In this document: in pieces, positions 16,884-25,537 of the stretch
Numbering within the stretch: position 1 is the first letter of the stretch
How the letters are laid out: every line of letters starts with the position of its first letter
DNA from: DATHZQ01 sp965216945
GTDB taxonomy: Bacteria > Actinomycetota > Acidimicrobiia > Spongiisociales > UBA5794
NCBI GenBank assembly: GCA_965216945.1
Contig: CBDCGU010000003.1
Span: 620,001 to 684,000 of the forward strand
DNA: 64,000 bases
Direction of reading: 5' to 3'
The notes under the pieces: model-generated
Database searches by the model: none
Told to the model about the DNA's origin: nothing
The model's input: only the letters and a program-made list of their open reading frames with translations
Made by a program: the position numbers and the translations under genes

Positions 16884-18764
16884 TTACTGATCGCTCTTGT
16901 CGCCCGCCAGCGCTCCGAGCGACTGACCCAGGCGGTCCAGGAGGCCGTGCTCGGCATCATCTGCTTGCGTCACGCCGTCACCACCACCGCCCTGGGGCGG
17001 CTCGGTGGGTCGACCGGGCGTCACGCTCGACGCCGGCACCCAGCCGCGCCGTGGGCGGATGCCGAGCAGTACGGAACCGATGAGGCGGCTGCGGCTGCCG
17101 GCAAACTGCTTCACGAGTTGATCGACGTGTGCCTGGCGGGTGCGACCGACGGTCGACACCACGATGTACGCGGACACGAGCCCGGCCATGACGTACGCAA
17201 ACGGCGACAACGCCGAGGGGCCGACGACGATCACGATGTCGTAGCGATCGAGCGCCTGTTCCGTGAGGGCCCGGAACGACTTGCTGGCAAGGGTGTCAAC
17301 CGCATCGACGGTGCGAGGGTCACCCGGCAGGACACAGAGGTTCTGACCGAGCGATACGCAGCCATCGAGCACCTGACCCACGTGATGGTCCAGCATCTGG
17401 TCGTCGGCATGGTCGGCGACCAGGTCGGCCAGCGTGGTTCCCCCGGACAGCTGGTCGCGGAAGTCCGGCATGCCCCCGATCTGCCCGTCGACGAGGAGCA
17501 CGGAGCGGCCCACTCCCGCCAGGCTCTGTGCGACCTCGAGGACCAGCCCGCTCACGCTCTCGTCGGCGGTGCCCAGGCCGGTGAACCCGATGGTGACGGG
17601 GCCCGAGGCGTGGAACAGGCCGAGGATCGCCGAACGGACGGATTGCACGCCTTTGGCGCGCACCGCCTCATATCGTCGCGGGCTCAGCGCAAAGCGGGAA
17701 GCGTGTTGGGGAGCCTCGGCGAGGACGGGCATCGGCTCGAGATCGGTCGGCGTCCACACCGTGCCCTGCACCCGGTCGGCGAAGATGATGGCGACCAGAC
17801 CTGCGATCGCACCACCGAGCAGCCCGATGAGAGCGGCGAGGGTGCGGTCGGTCGGTGCCGGCGTCTCGTCTTCGACCACGATGTCGAGGAGGGTGATCGA
17901 GTTCGTCGACTCACCGGCGTCGATGAACTCCTGGTACTGCTGGCCGATCGCCTCGAGACGGGCGTTGAGCGCCGACTGCTCCAACTCCTCCGCAGTGCTC
18001 AGCTCGAACTCGATCTCCTCGGGCTCGGGTGGGGTGATCTGGGCGAGCTCGAGCTTCAACGCAACCAGCTCGTCACTCAGCTCGGCGATCTGCGCTTCGA
18101 GTGCCGCGACCTCGTCCTCGTCCGGCTCATCCTCATCTCGCAGGTCCTCGAGCTCGTTCACGAGCTCATCCAGATCGCCGTTGGTGGCGTCGATCTGTGT
18201 TTGCAGGATCCCGAGCTGCACTTCGAGCTCGAGCGAGATCGGCGTCGGCTCCGGCGGCGGCGGCGGCTCCAGCTCGGCGAGCCGAACCTGTATCGCTTCC
18301 GCTTCGGCGATCAGCCGGCTGATCTCGGCTTCGACGTCGACGCGGGTCGGGTCGACGGCGACGTAGTTGTCGCGCATCTCCAGAACGATCTGCTCTGCGG
18401 TCTCCGGAGATGCTTCGACGGCTCGGAATGCCAGCGTGCCCCGTTCTGGCGACGAGACGAGCTGCACCGACGGGTTCTCGAGCAGCGTGGCGTTCACTTC
18501 CTCCGCAACCTCGGTTGCGGTTTCGACGAGGCCCGCCGCCGGGCTCGCTGCAGGCGATCCGCCGCCGCGGGAGTTGCCCCCGCCCGAGTCCTCTTCCGAC
18601 TCTGCGGCGATGAATTCGATCGTTGCGGTCGCCGAGTAACGCGGTTCGATGTTGTCGTTCTGCAGGTTCGTCACCGCAAGTGCGATGACGAACCCGAGAA
18701 TCGCCAAGACGGCCACGAGCCACCACCGGGCCCGCACCATCCGGCGGAGCCGGCTCAAATCCAT
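16884..18764 (-). CDS. Wzz/BY-kinase-like chain-length protein with degenerate nucleotide-binding domain
   Basis: 626 residues. A first membrane helix lies at about 14-33 and a second at about 309-329, with a long acidic, coiled-coil-rich periplasmic part between them (heptads at about 145-285), as in Wzz/polysaccharide co-polymerases. The cytoplasmic domain (about 345-600) aligns with bacterial tyrosine kinases, but the Walker A position reads GFTGLGTADESVSG (393-406) without the G-K-S/T. Walker A' reads VLLVDGQIGG (422-431) and the Walker B region VIVVGPSA lacks the DTPP consensus. The C-terminus has no Tyr cluster. It therefore probably lacks kinase activity and acts as a structural chain-length regulator. 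Confidence 0.82.
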   Translation of the reverse strand: MDLSRLRRMVRARWWLVAVLAILGFVIALAVTNLQNDNIEPRYSATATIEFIAAESEEDSGGGNSRGGGSPAASPAAGLVETATEVAEEVNATLLENPSVQLVSSPERGTLAFRAVEASPETAEQIVLEMRDNYVAVDPTRVDVEAEISRLIAEAEAIQVRLAELEPPPPPEPTPISLELEVQLGILQTQIDATNGDLDELVNELEDLRDEDEPDEDEVAALEAQIAELSDELVALKLELAQITPPEPEEIEFELSTAEELEQSALNARLEAIGQQYQEFIDAGESTNSITLLDIVVEDETPAPTDRTLAALIGLLGGAIAGLVAIIFADRVQGTVWTPTDLEPMPVLAEAPQHASRFALSPRRYEAVRAKGVQSVRSAILGLFHASGPVTIGFTGLGTADESVSGLVLEVAQSLAGVGRSVLLVDGQIGGMPDFRDQLSGGTTLADLVADHADDQMLDHHVGQVLDGCVSLGQNLCVLPGDPRTVDAVDTLASKSFRALTEQALDRYDIVIVVGPSALSPFAYVMAGLVSAYIVVSTVGRTRQAHVDQLVKQFAGSRSRLIGSVLLGIRPRRGWVPASSVTPGRPTEPPQGGGGDGVTQADDAEHGLLDRLGQSLGALAGDKSDQ

Positions 18765-18771
18765 GATGTAC

Positions 18772-20709
18772 TCAGTTCCATGTAGCAGCGTCCCTCAGGC
18801 TTCCGGCCTCATCGGCGTCGCGCACGCCAACAACGTGGGCGAGATCGTGTACGGCCAACCTGACCGCCTCGCGCTCCCCCAAGTCTGCCAGATCCCGGAG
18901 ATGATGCAGTGCATCCGTCAGTTGATGCTCATCCGGGAAGCCGATGGACGCTTTGTTGATCTTTGGATGGTCGCTGGGTACGAGGGGCCCATCGGAGAGC
19001 ACCTCCTCCAGCTTCTCGCCCGGCCGCATGCCGGTGATCTCGATCTGGATGTCACGACCCGGCACGAGACCCGAGAGGCGGATGAGGCGCGAGGCGAGAT
19101 CCATGATGCGCACCGGCTCGCCCATGTCGAGCACGAAGACCTCGCCACCCTCGGCGAGTGCCCCGGATTGCAGCACCAACTGCACCGCCTCGGGCACGGT
19201 CATGAAGTATCGGGTCATGCGGGGATCGGTGACCGTGACCGGACCGCCCCTCTGGATCTGTTCCATGAACGTCGGAACCACACTGCCGCGGCTGCCGAGC
19301 ACGTTGCCGAAACGAACGGCCGTATAGACGCCGCTCTCGCAACGTGACGCCGCCGACTGCAGCATCATCTCGGCGATGCGCTTCGTGGCGCCCATGATGC
19401 TGGACGGCCGGACCGCCTTGTCGGTGGAGACCAGGACGAACCGCTCGACGCCGTAGCTCGTGACCGCCCGCAGCACGTTGGCCGTGCCGGCCACGTTGGT
19501 CTTGACCGCCTCCTCGGGACAATCCTCGAGGATCGGCACGTGCTTGTGGGCGGCAGCGTGGAACACCACCTGCGGATCGAACCGTGCGAACACCTGGTCG
19601 ACGCGGGCGGCATCACGAATGTCGCACAACACACGGATCGGCTCGTTGCCGGTGGTCTTCCAGGCTGCCATGGCGTCGTGAAGATGCGTCTCGTCGTTGT
19701 CGAGGGCGAAGACGGTGGTGCCGCTGAACTCGAGGCACTGCTTGACGATCTCGGATCCGATCGACCCGCCGGCGCCGGTCACCAGGATGCGGCGGCCGTC
19801 CAACATCTCGGCTACGGGGGCGAGGTCCGTCTTCACCGCGGCTCGCGGCAGGAGGTCGGAGAGCTCGATGTTGCGGATGCTCTCGGCTGCGTGTCCCTTC
19901 AGCAGCTCATTGAGATTGGGCACGATCCGCAGCGCAACGTCCACCGACATGCAGGCGTCGACCAGATCGCGGAGCGTCGATTCGGGGACCTTGGCGGCAA
20001 CGATGACCTGGTCGGCGCGGTACGTCCTGACCAGGTCGGGTACGCGGTCGACACCCGCCCACACGGGGCGGCCGACAAGGCGCCGGGCATGGGGCCCCGA
20101 GTCGTCGATATCGATGAAGCCGATGACCTCTGCGGCAGGATCGAGGTTGGGAGCCTGTCGCGCCAGCACAGCGGCCGGTCGGCCGGTGCCGACGATGAGG
20201 GCACGCACGGGTGCGCCGTAGGTCGCCATGCGTTTGAACGAGAACATGCGGGATCGAAAGCGAATGGCCCCCATGCCGACGAGCGTGAACATCGCACCGA
20301 GGATCACGACGGACATCGGGATCGGTTGCTCGACCTGGAAGGCGTCGCGACCGATGATCATCGATGCCACGATGACGCCGCCGGCGGCCGCGGAGGCGAA
20401 GCCGACCCTGAGCGCTTCGGCGACCGAGGCGTACTCCCAGACGTGGCCGTACGTGCCGAACGCGACGTTTGCGATGAGATGCACGAGCACGATCATCGGC
20501 AGCACCCGCCAGAAGCCGGGCCACCAGTCTGCGGAGACACCGAGTCCGTCCATGAAGCGAGCGACGAGGCCGGCGACGTAGGCCATCGAGATGATGAACG
20601 CATCGATCAGCGCGAATGTGACGTCCGCTCTGACTCGAGCGGCGTTTTGGGCGACTGCCATCCGCCAGGATGGCTCTTGGCTGTCGCCTCGACTTGGTTG
20701 CGGCTGCAT
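18772..20709 (-). CDS. Membrane-bound nucleotide-sugar 4,6-dehydratase (CapD/PglF/WbpM-like)
   Basis: 645 residues. Four N-terminal membrane helices (about 30-150) are followed by a CoA-binding-like Rossmann segment (VRALIVGTGRPA, about 168-179) and an SDR dehydratase domain beginning LVTGAGGSIGSE (309-320). The catalytic segment STDKAVRPSSIMGATKR has the Met/Lys arrangement of the long 4,6-dehydratases. It would convert UDP-GlcNAc-type sugars to 4-keto-6-deoxy sugars for the surface glycan. ATG 20709 is preferred since GTGGGGGA lies just upstream; a longer reading from 20733 or 20802 lacks an SD. It is first in a leftward series of polysaccharide genes down to 13975. Confidence 0.9.
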   Translation of the reverse strand: MQPQPSRGDSQEPSWRMAVAQNAARVRADVTFALIDAFIISMAYVAGLVARFMDGLGVSADWWPGFWRVLPMIVLVHLIANVAFGTYGHVWEYASVAEALRVGFASAAAGGVIVASMIIGRDAFQVEQPIPMSVVILGAMFTLVGMGAIRFRSRMFSFKRMATYGAPVRALIVGTGRPAAVLARQAPNLDPAAEVIGFIDIDDSGPHARRLVGRPVWAGVDRVPDLVRTYRADQVIVAAKVPESTLRDLVDACMSVDVALRIVPNLNELLKGHAAESIRNIELSDLLPRAAVKTDLAPVAEMLDGRRILVTGAGGSIGSEIVKQCLEFSGTTVFALDNDETHLHDAMAAWKTTGNEPIRVLCDIRDAARVDQVFARFDPQVVFHAAAHKHVPILEDCPEEAVKTNVAGTANVLRAVTSYGVERFVLVSTDKAVRPSSIMGATKRIAEMMLQSAASRCESGVYTAVRFGNVLGSRGSVVPTFMEQIQRGGPVTVTDPRMTRYFMTVPEAVQLVLQSGALAEGGEVFVLDMGEPVRIMDLASRLIRLSGLVPGRDIQIEITGMRPGEKLEEVLSDGPLVPSDHPKINKASIGFPDEHQLTDALHHLRDLADLGEREAVRLAVHDLAHVVGVRDADEAGSLRDAATWN

Positions 20710-21072
20710 CGTTCCCCCACGCTGCCCAGCCATGAATGCACACGGGTTGGAGGGCGGGCATCCCCGTGATCTGTCTAGGTCGCGGCCGCCCTGCTCAGCC
20801 ACAACACTCCGTCGACTGTACCGGCTGCGGCAGGTTGCGAACAGCCTATTTCGCCGGTTTGCGCCGATTTGGGTCGAGCGCCCTATGCCTTGCCACTACA
20901 GGGTTTTGAGCCCCGTGGTACGTTGTGGACGGCGGGCCGATCCGCGCTCGTCTCACGGGGGGTTTCGACCAGACATGCATGCGCATCTGCCGGCTTCCCA
21001 TCGTGTGATTCTGCGGAACCGGCGTCCTCTCGGGCGTCGCGTCGTGCTCCCATTCCTCGAGGTGGGACGGTG
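20710..21072. promoter_or_regulatory. Divergent intergenic region in the polysaccharide locus
   Basis: This 363-nt gap lies between divergent starts of the dehydratase and a glycosyltransferase. For the leftward gene a TACAGT -10-like element (complement of 20815-20820) is preceded at 16 bp by GTTCGC, a weak promoter candidate. Rightward, GAGGTGGGA is an SD for ATG 21073. I see no coding sequence here. Confidence 0.35.
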
Positions 21073-22167
21073 ATGCAGCGACCACGCATCGTCGTGGCGA
21101 TCAAGGGACTCGGCATCGGCGGAGCGGAGATGCTCATCGCCGAGAGCGCCCGGCTGTGGGACCTGGCGCGCTTCGACTACCGAGTCGTGTACGCCCTCCC
21201 CTGGAAGGACCAGTTGGTCGAACGCATCCGGGAGCTCGGCATCCCCGTGGAATGTGTCGGCACCAATCGAGGCATGACGCCCGGTGCGTGGCTGACATTG
21301 CGACGATTCATCGCGGCGAATGCGGATCTGGTGCACGCCCATCTCCCGGCCATGGGTGCGGTCGTGCGTACCGTTGCTCCGGTACCCGTGGTCTACACGG
21401 AGCACAACATCGCAAGTTCGTACCGGCGGCCCGTGCGGATGGCCAACCGTGTCACGTACGGTCGCAACCGTGCGGTGACGGCGGTGTCGCAAGCCGTCGC
21501 CGACTCGGTGGCCGCATACCCCGGCCCGCAAGCCGAGGTCGTGTCCAACGGGGTGTCGGTGTCGGTCGAGCCGGAGACGGCAGCGGCTGCACGACGCGAG
21601 CTCGGCATCGACGCGGCAACGCCCTTGGTGGTTCACGTGGGGAACATCCGGCCCCACAAGGGGCACGCCAATCTCGTCGCCACCGTCTCACGCCTCGCCG
21701 AAGCCGTTCCGAACGTGTGCGTCGTGTCGATCGGCGGCGAGAAGAACGACGGCGACCTCGCCCGGGTGCGCCGGCTCGCCAGGGAGGCCGGCGTTTCCGG
21801 CACCCTCCGCTTTCTCGGCCGCCGCGAGGATGCCCTGGCCTTCGTGGCGGCGGCTGATGTCTTCGTCAATCCGTCCGACTTCGAGGGCCTGCCGGTCGCC
21901 GTGTTGGAGGCGATGGCATTGGAACGACCGGTCGTTGCCACCGCGGTCGGCGGTGTGCCCGCGATCGTGCAGCAAGAAGTGAGCGGAATCCTGGTGCCGG
22001 CCAAGGATCCGGATGCCCTCGCTGCCGGCGTCGCACAGCTGCTGGAAGATCGCAGCACGGCGGCGATGTATGCCGCCGCCGGGCGGAAGATCGTCGAACG
22101 TGACTACAGCCTCGAGGCGATGGTGAGACGGCTGGAGGCGATCTACGTCGAGGTGCTCGGTGGCTGA
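21073..22167 (+). CDS. Glycosyltransferase, GT4 family
   Basis: 364 residues. RIVVAIKGLGIGGAEMLIAE is the acceptor-side glycine-rich loop. HVGNIRPHKGHANL and the E-x7-E segment FEGLPVAVLEAMALERPVVA (about 283-302) identify the donor domain of a retaining GT4. ATG 21073 has GGTGGGA 6 nt upstream, while the open frame from 20869 begins in non-conserved sequence. The gene overlaps the following GNAT gene by 8 nt, and that gene abuts a Wzy-like membrane protein, so the three form a rightward operon. Confidence 0.88.
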   Translation: MQRPRIVVAIKGLGIGGAEMLIAESARLWDLARFDYRVVYALPWKDQLVERIRELGIPVECVGTNRGMTPGAWLTLRRFIAANADLVHAHLPAMGAVVRTVAPVPVVYTEHNIASSYRRPVRMANRVTYGRNRAVTAVSQAVADSVAAYPGPQAEVVSNGVSVSVEPETAAAARRELGIDAATPLVVHVGNIRPHKGHANLVATVSRLAEAVPNVCVVSIGGEKNDGDLARVRRLAREAGVSGTLRFLGRREDALAFVAAADVFVNPSDFEGLPVAVLEAMALERPVVATAVGGVPAIVQQEVSGILVPAKDPDALAAGVAQLLEDRSTAAMYAAAGRKIVERDYSLEAMVRRLEAIYVEVLGG

Positions 22168-23116
22168 CCCGACGATCACCGTCCGGGACTACGCCGACGA
22201 CGATCTCGACGGAGTGCTCGATCTCCTCCGCACCGCACTGGGAGAGTCGGCCGTCCTCGAGCGGACGCCCGAGTTGTTCGCATGGAAGCACCTCGACAAC
22301 CCCTTCGGCCGATCCATCCTGTTGGTCGCAGACGCAGCGGGGCGGATCGCCGGCCTGCGGGCCTTCATGCGATGGGAGTTGCGCACCCCGGCCGGCGAGA
22401 CCCTGCGCTGCGTGCGTGCGGTCGACACGGCCACGCATCCCGACTTCCAGCGACGCGGCATCTTCTCCAAGCTCACAATGGCAGCGGTCGCCGCCGCCGA
22501 AGCCGACGGGGTGGACCTGATCTTCAACACACCGAATCCGAAGTCCGGGGCGGGCTACCTCAAGATGGGGTGGCAGGAGGTCGGCTCGATCGGCGTGCTG
22601 GCCGCACCGAGCCGCGGCCTCGTCAAGCCATCTGCTCCGGAAGACGGGCTGCCGGAGCCCGCCGACTACCTCCCCGACCCGACCCCGGTGGCGGGTCTCG
22701 AAATCATCGATCGCCGCGCCCGCGGTCTGCGCACCCCGCGCACGAAGGAGTACCTCCACTGGCGGTTCGCATCGCATCCCACCGCCCGCTACTTCAGGGT
22801 CGACCGCAAGGGATCGACCGCCGTGGTCCGCCCCAACGTGCGCAGCGGTCGTCGGGAGCTCGTGCTCTCCGACGTCTTCGGCCGCACACCGGGTGCGGCG
22901 ATTGGCGGCGTGCTGGGCCAGAGCCGAGCCGCCTACGTCGCCGGGTGGTTCTCGCAGGGTTCACCGGAGCGGGCGGCCGCGATCCGTCGCGGTCTCTTGC
23001 CGGTGCCGCGAGTGAAGACGCTCACGCTGGTCGCCCGGCCGCTGCGTGCGTTGCCGGTGGATGTCGGTAGCCTCGACGCCTGGGACTTTGCGTCCGCCGA
23101 CCTGGAGCTCCTCTGA
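22160..23116 (+). CDS. GNAT family N-acetyltransferase
   Basis: 318 residues. The acetyl-CoA site is visible as VRAVDTATHPDFQRRGIF, where Q-R-R-G-I is motif A of the GNAT fold (R/Q-x-x-G-x). The protein is longer than a simple GNAT, with a C-terminal part (about 200-318) that may be a second, degenerate GNAT-like half, as in FemAB- or Eis-like proteins. In this position it may acetylate an amino-sugar of the glycan; that is inference. GTG 22160 overlaps the glycosyltransferase stop by 8 nt, and its own stop shares one base with the next ATG (TGATG). Confidence 0.8.
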   Translation: MADPTITVRDYADDDLDGVLDLLRTALGESAVLERTPELFAWKHLDNPFGRSILLVADAAGRIAGLRAFMRWELRTPAGETLRCVRAVDTATHPDFQRRGIFSKLTMAAVAAAEADGVDLIFNTPNPKSGAGYLKMGWQEVGSIGVLAAPSRGLVKPSAPEDGLPEPADYLPDPTPVAGLEIIDRRARGLRTPRTKEYLHWRFASHPTARYFRVDRKGSTAVVRPNVRSGRRELVLSDVFGRTPGAAIGGVLGQSRAAYVAGWFSQGSPERAAAIRRGLLPVPRVKTLTLVARPLRALPVDVGSLDAWDFASADLELL

Positions 23117-24510
23117 TGATCGCAATGCTGCCGATGCTCGGGACGATCGGGCTCGTTGTCGGGCTGGCGATCGCCGCCGGCAACGGGTCGGAGCATGTGA
23201 GCGCGATCTTCGTCGCCATGGGCGGCGGCTTGATCGTGTCGTATCTGGCGAAGCGTGTCGCCAGTGATGCGGACCGTCTCTGGTTGCCCACGTTCATCAT
23301 GGGCGGGTACACGGCCAAGCTGCTCGCTTCGTGGCTGCGTTGGTGGGTGTTGGTGGACTACTACAACGGCTCCGGGGACGCCGTCGTGTACCACAACCGC
23401 GGCATCCTCAACGCCGAGCTCTGGCGAAGCTTCGAGCCTCCCCCGCTCGGCATCGGCACCGAGGCGATGGAGGGAGTTTCCGGGCTCGTCTACATCTTCT
23501 ACGCACCCAACTTCCTCGGCGGGTTCTTCATGTTCGCCACCCTGGCGTTCTTCGGGCAGCTGTTCCTCTATGCCGCCTTCAGGACCACGGTCGTGTCACG
23601 CCGGCTCAAGCTCTATGCCCTCGCCATCTTCTTCGTGCCCAACGTCGTGTACTGGCCCAGCAGCCCGGGCAAGGAGTCGATCATGATGCTCGGGCTCGGA
23701 ATGGCGGCTTACGGCATCAGCAAGCTTCTCGCCGAGGGTGTCATCAAGGCGCTTCCGATCATCGGCGTTGGCCTCGTCATCAGCGGCATCATCCGCCCCC
23801 ATGTCACCGCCATGCAGATCGCCGCGGCGACGTTCGCTCTGCTGCTGGCGAAGAAGGGCGCCGGCGTGGCCAGATTCCCGGCCAAACGCTTGTTCCTGTT
23901 GGGATTCGTCGGGCTCGGGTTAGCCGCGACCATCTCCATCGCCGCTGCCAACTTTGGCATCGCGCTGGATGACACGTCGGCTATCGACGGCCAGGTGGAC
24001 GACCTGTTGTCCACAGTTGAGGAACAGACCGAGACGGGGGGCTCTGCCGTTTCGGGCGGGTTCATCTCGAGTCCCGCAGAGTTCCCCGAGGTCGCCATTC
24101 GGGTGCTCTTCCGACCGCTCCCGAACGAGGCGCACAACGGTCCGGCGCTGGCAGCCAGCATGGAGGGCACGCTCCTGCTGCTCATCCTGGTGTGGAGACT
24201 GCCCTGGATGTTGCGACGCGGTCTCCGCATCCGCCGTGACCCCTACATCCTGTTCTGCCTCCTGTTCACGGTCGGGTTCATCATCGCGTTCTCGTCGTTC
24301 CTCAACCTCGGGTTGATGGCGCGGGAACGCTCGATGGTGATGCCGTACGTGCTTGCCATGCTGGTCGCTCTCGGCTTCGGGCCCCCGGACGACGCCGAGG
24401 AGGACGCCGGTGGCGAAAGTGACGCATCGGGCGTGGAAGCTTTGATGCTCGGAGCGGGAACCGAACCGGAGGACACCGCCGGCGCGGCGCTGGTCGCCGG
24501 TAAGCCGTAG
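23116..24510 (+). CDS. Polytopic membrane protein, Wzy-like polymerase candidate
   Basis: 464 residues with roughly 10-11 hydrophobic segments and one larger soluble loop at about 285-345. Such a layout, one big extracytoplasmic loop in a many-helix protein, is common to O-antigen/EPS polymerases (Wzy). The segment YWPSSPGKESIMMLG (about 176-190) with conserved-looking Pro-Gly-Lys-Glu is also often seen in such proteins. The C-terminal 45 residues are acidic and soluble. It is the third gene of the operon with GT4 and GNAT. The assignment rests on topology and neighbours; sequence identity to a known polymerase was not checked. Confidence 0.6.
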   Translation: MIAMLPMLGTIGLVVGLAIAAGNGSEHVSAIFVAMGGGLIVSYLAKRVASDADRLWLPTFIMGGYTAKLLASWLRWWVLVDYYNGSGDAVVYHNRGILNAELWRSFEPPPLGIGTEAMEGVSGLVYIFYAPNFLGGFFMFATLAFFGQLFLYAAFRTTVVSRRLKLYALAIFFVPNVVYWPSSPGKESIMMLGLGMAAYGISKLLAEGVIKALPIIGVGLVISGIIRPHVTAMQIAAATFALLLAKKGAGVARFPAKRLFLLGFVGLGLAATISIAAANFGIALDDTSAIDGQVDDLLSTVEEQTETGGSAVSGGFISSPAEFPEVAIRVLFRPLPNEAHNGPALAASMEGTLLLLILVWRLPWMLRRGLRIRRDPYILFCLLFTVGFIIAFSSFLNLGLMARERSMVMPYVLAMLVALGFGPPDDAEEDAGGESDASGVEALMLGAGTEPEDTAGAALVAGKP

Positions 24511-24556
24511 GCGGGTGCCGAAAAGGCGCCGGTCAGGACCGGACGATTGGCGCGGC
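24511..24556. terminator. Possible convergent terminator
   Basis: Two small hairpins lie between convergent stop codons: GGTGCC (24514-24519) with GGCGCC (24525-24530) around GAAAA, including one G-T pair, and CCGGT (24529-24533) with ACCGG (24538-24542). Neither has a T-tract. Confidence 0.3.
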
Positions 24557-25537
24557 TCAGGCCTGACCCCGCGGCAGCTCGGCAGGACGCACGAAGCCCC
24601 CGAGCCAAAGGCCACCGAGCACGGCACCGAACACCATCGCCAGGACGGCGATCGCAGCGTTGGGTTGGAAGATCCGGTCGACGGCAATCACCAAGCCGGC
24701 GATGGCAACCTGGGCCGAGGCGGCGGTGCCCACCACCCTGGCGATCGACCACCCACGGTCGCTCAACTGGTCGTACACGTGGCTGCGGTCGCCGGCGAAC
24801 AACGGCATGCCGGACAGCCTGCGTCGGAGCAGCGTCACGGCCAGGTCGACGGCGTAGACACCAAGGAGTCCCGAGGCGACGACGACCGCCCCGTCGCTGC
24901 CCTCGGGCGACGAGACGATGAAGCCGTAGACGAGAAACATGGCGACGCTGTAGGCACCGTTGTCACCCAGGAACATGCGCGCCGGGTGCCAGTTCCACAC
25001 CAAGAACCCGAGGAGGCCGGCGGCGAGCACCATGCCGGGGATCAATCCAAGGCCACGCGACGCCGCCAAGGCCGCCGTGCCGAACGCTGCAACGAGACCG
25101 GCAGTGCCGGCGAGTCCGTCCAGACCGTCGAAGAGGTTGACCGCGTTGATGGCCACCACGACCAGTACGACGCCGACGACGACGCTCAGCGGCCCGTCGC
25201 CCAGCGCGGGGAGGTCCGCCACGACCACGAGCGCAGTGCCCGCCACGATCTCCACCACGAGCCGCACGGTGGGGCTGAGATCGCGACGGTCGTCGATCAG
25301 CCCAAGCACCAGCACGATGCCGGATGCCAGGAACAACCCTTCGTCGAACCTGCTCTCTGCAGCCATCCCGGCGTGCACGCCCAGGAAGATGGCCACGCCG
25401 CCGAGCGGCACCGCCGGCCATTCGTGGGGCTTGAGGAACCCGTCGGGACGATCGACGAATCCGCTGTCCTGGCCGAGTTGGATGAGAAGCGCTCCGCCCA
25501 GAGCAGAGAGCAGCAGCGCTAGGGCAAAGCCGACCAT
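24557..25537 (-). CDS. Polyprenyl-phosphate sugar-1-phosphate transferase (WecA/TagO/MraY-like)
   Basis: 326 residues with about ten membrane helices. The diagnostic cytoplasmic loops are present: LGLIDDRRDLSPTVR (the DD pair), NAVNLFDGLDGLAG, WNWHPARMFLGDNGA (the active-site Asp) and the His-containing DRSHVYDQL loop. These enzymes start glycan synthesis by moving HexNAc-1-phosphate from UDP-HexNAc to undecaprenyl or decaprenyl phosphate. Within this locus it is the natural initiating enzyme, although a role in wall arabinogalactan or teichoic-type linkage is possible. Start ATG 25537 overlaps the upstream glycosyltransferase-GNAT gene by 19 nt. Confidence 0.9.
   Translation of the reverse strand: MVGFALALLLSALGGALLIQLGQDSGFVDRPDGFLKPHEWPAVPLGGVAIFLGVHAGMAAESRFDEGLFLASGIVLVLGLIDDRRDLSPTVRLVVEIVAGTALVVVADLPALGDGPLSVVVGVVLVVVAINAVNLFDGLDGLAGTAGLVAAFGTAALAASRGLGLIPGMVLAAGLLGFLVWNWHPARMFLGDNGAYSVAMFLVYGFIVSSPEGSDGAVVVASGLLGVYAVDLAVTLLRRRLSGMPLFAGDRSHVYDQLSDRGWSIARVVGTAASAQVAIAGLVIAVDRIFQPNAAIAVLAMVFGAVLGGLWLGGFVRPAELPRGQA

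Noticed and set aside
16818..18785. 655-codon plus-strand open frame
   Set aside because: Antisense to the Wzz-like gene, whose own frame has coherent membrane helices and coiled coil; the plus-strand product has no recognisable fold.
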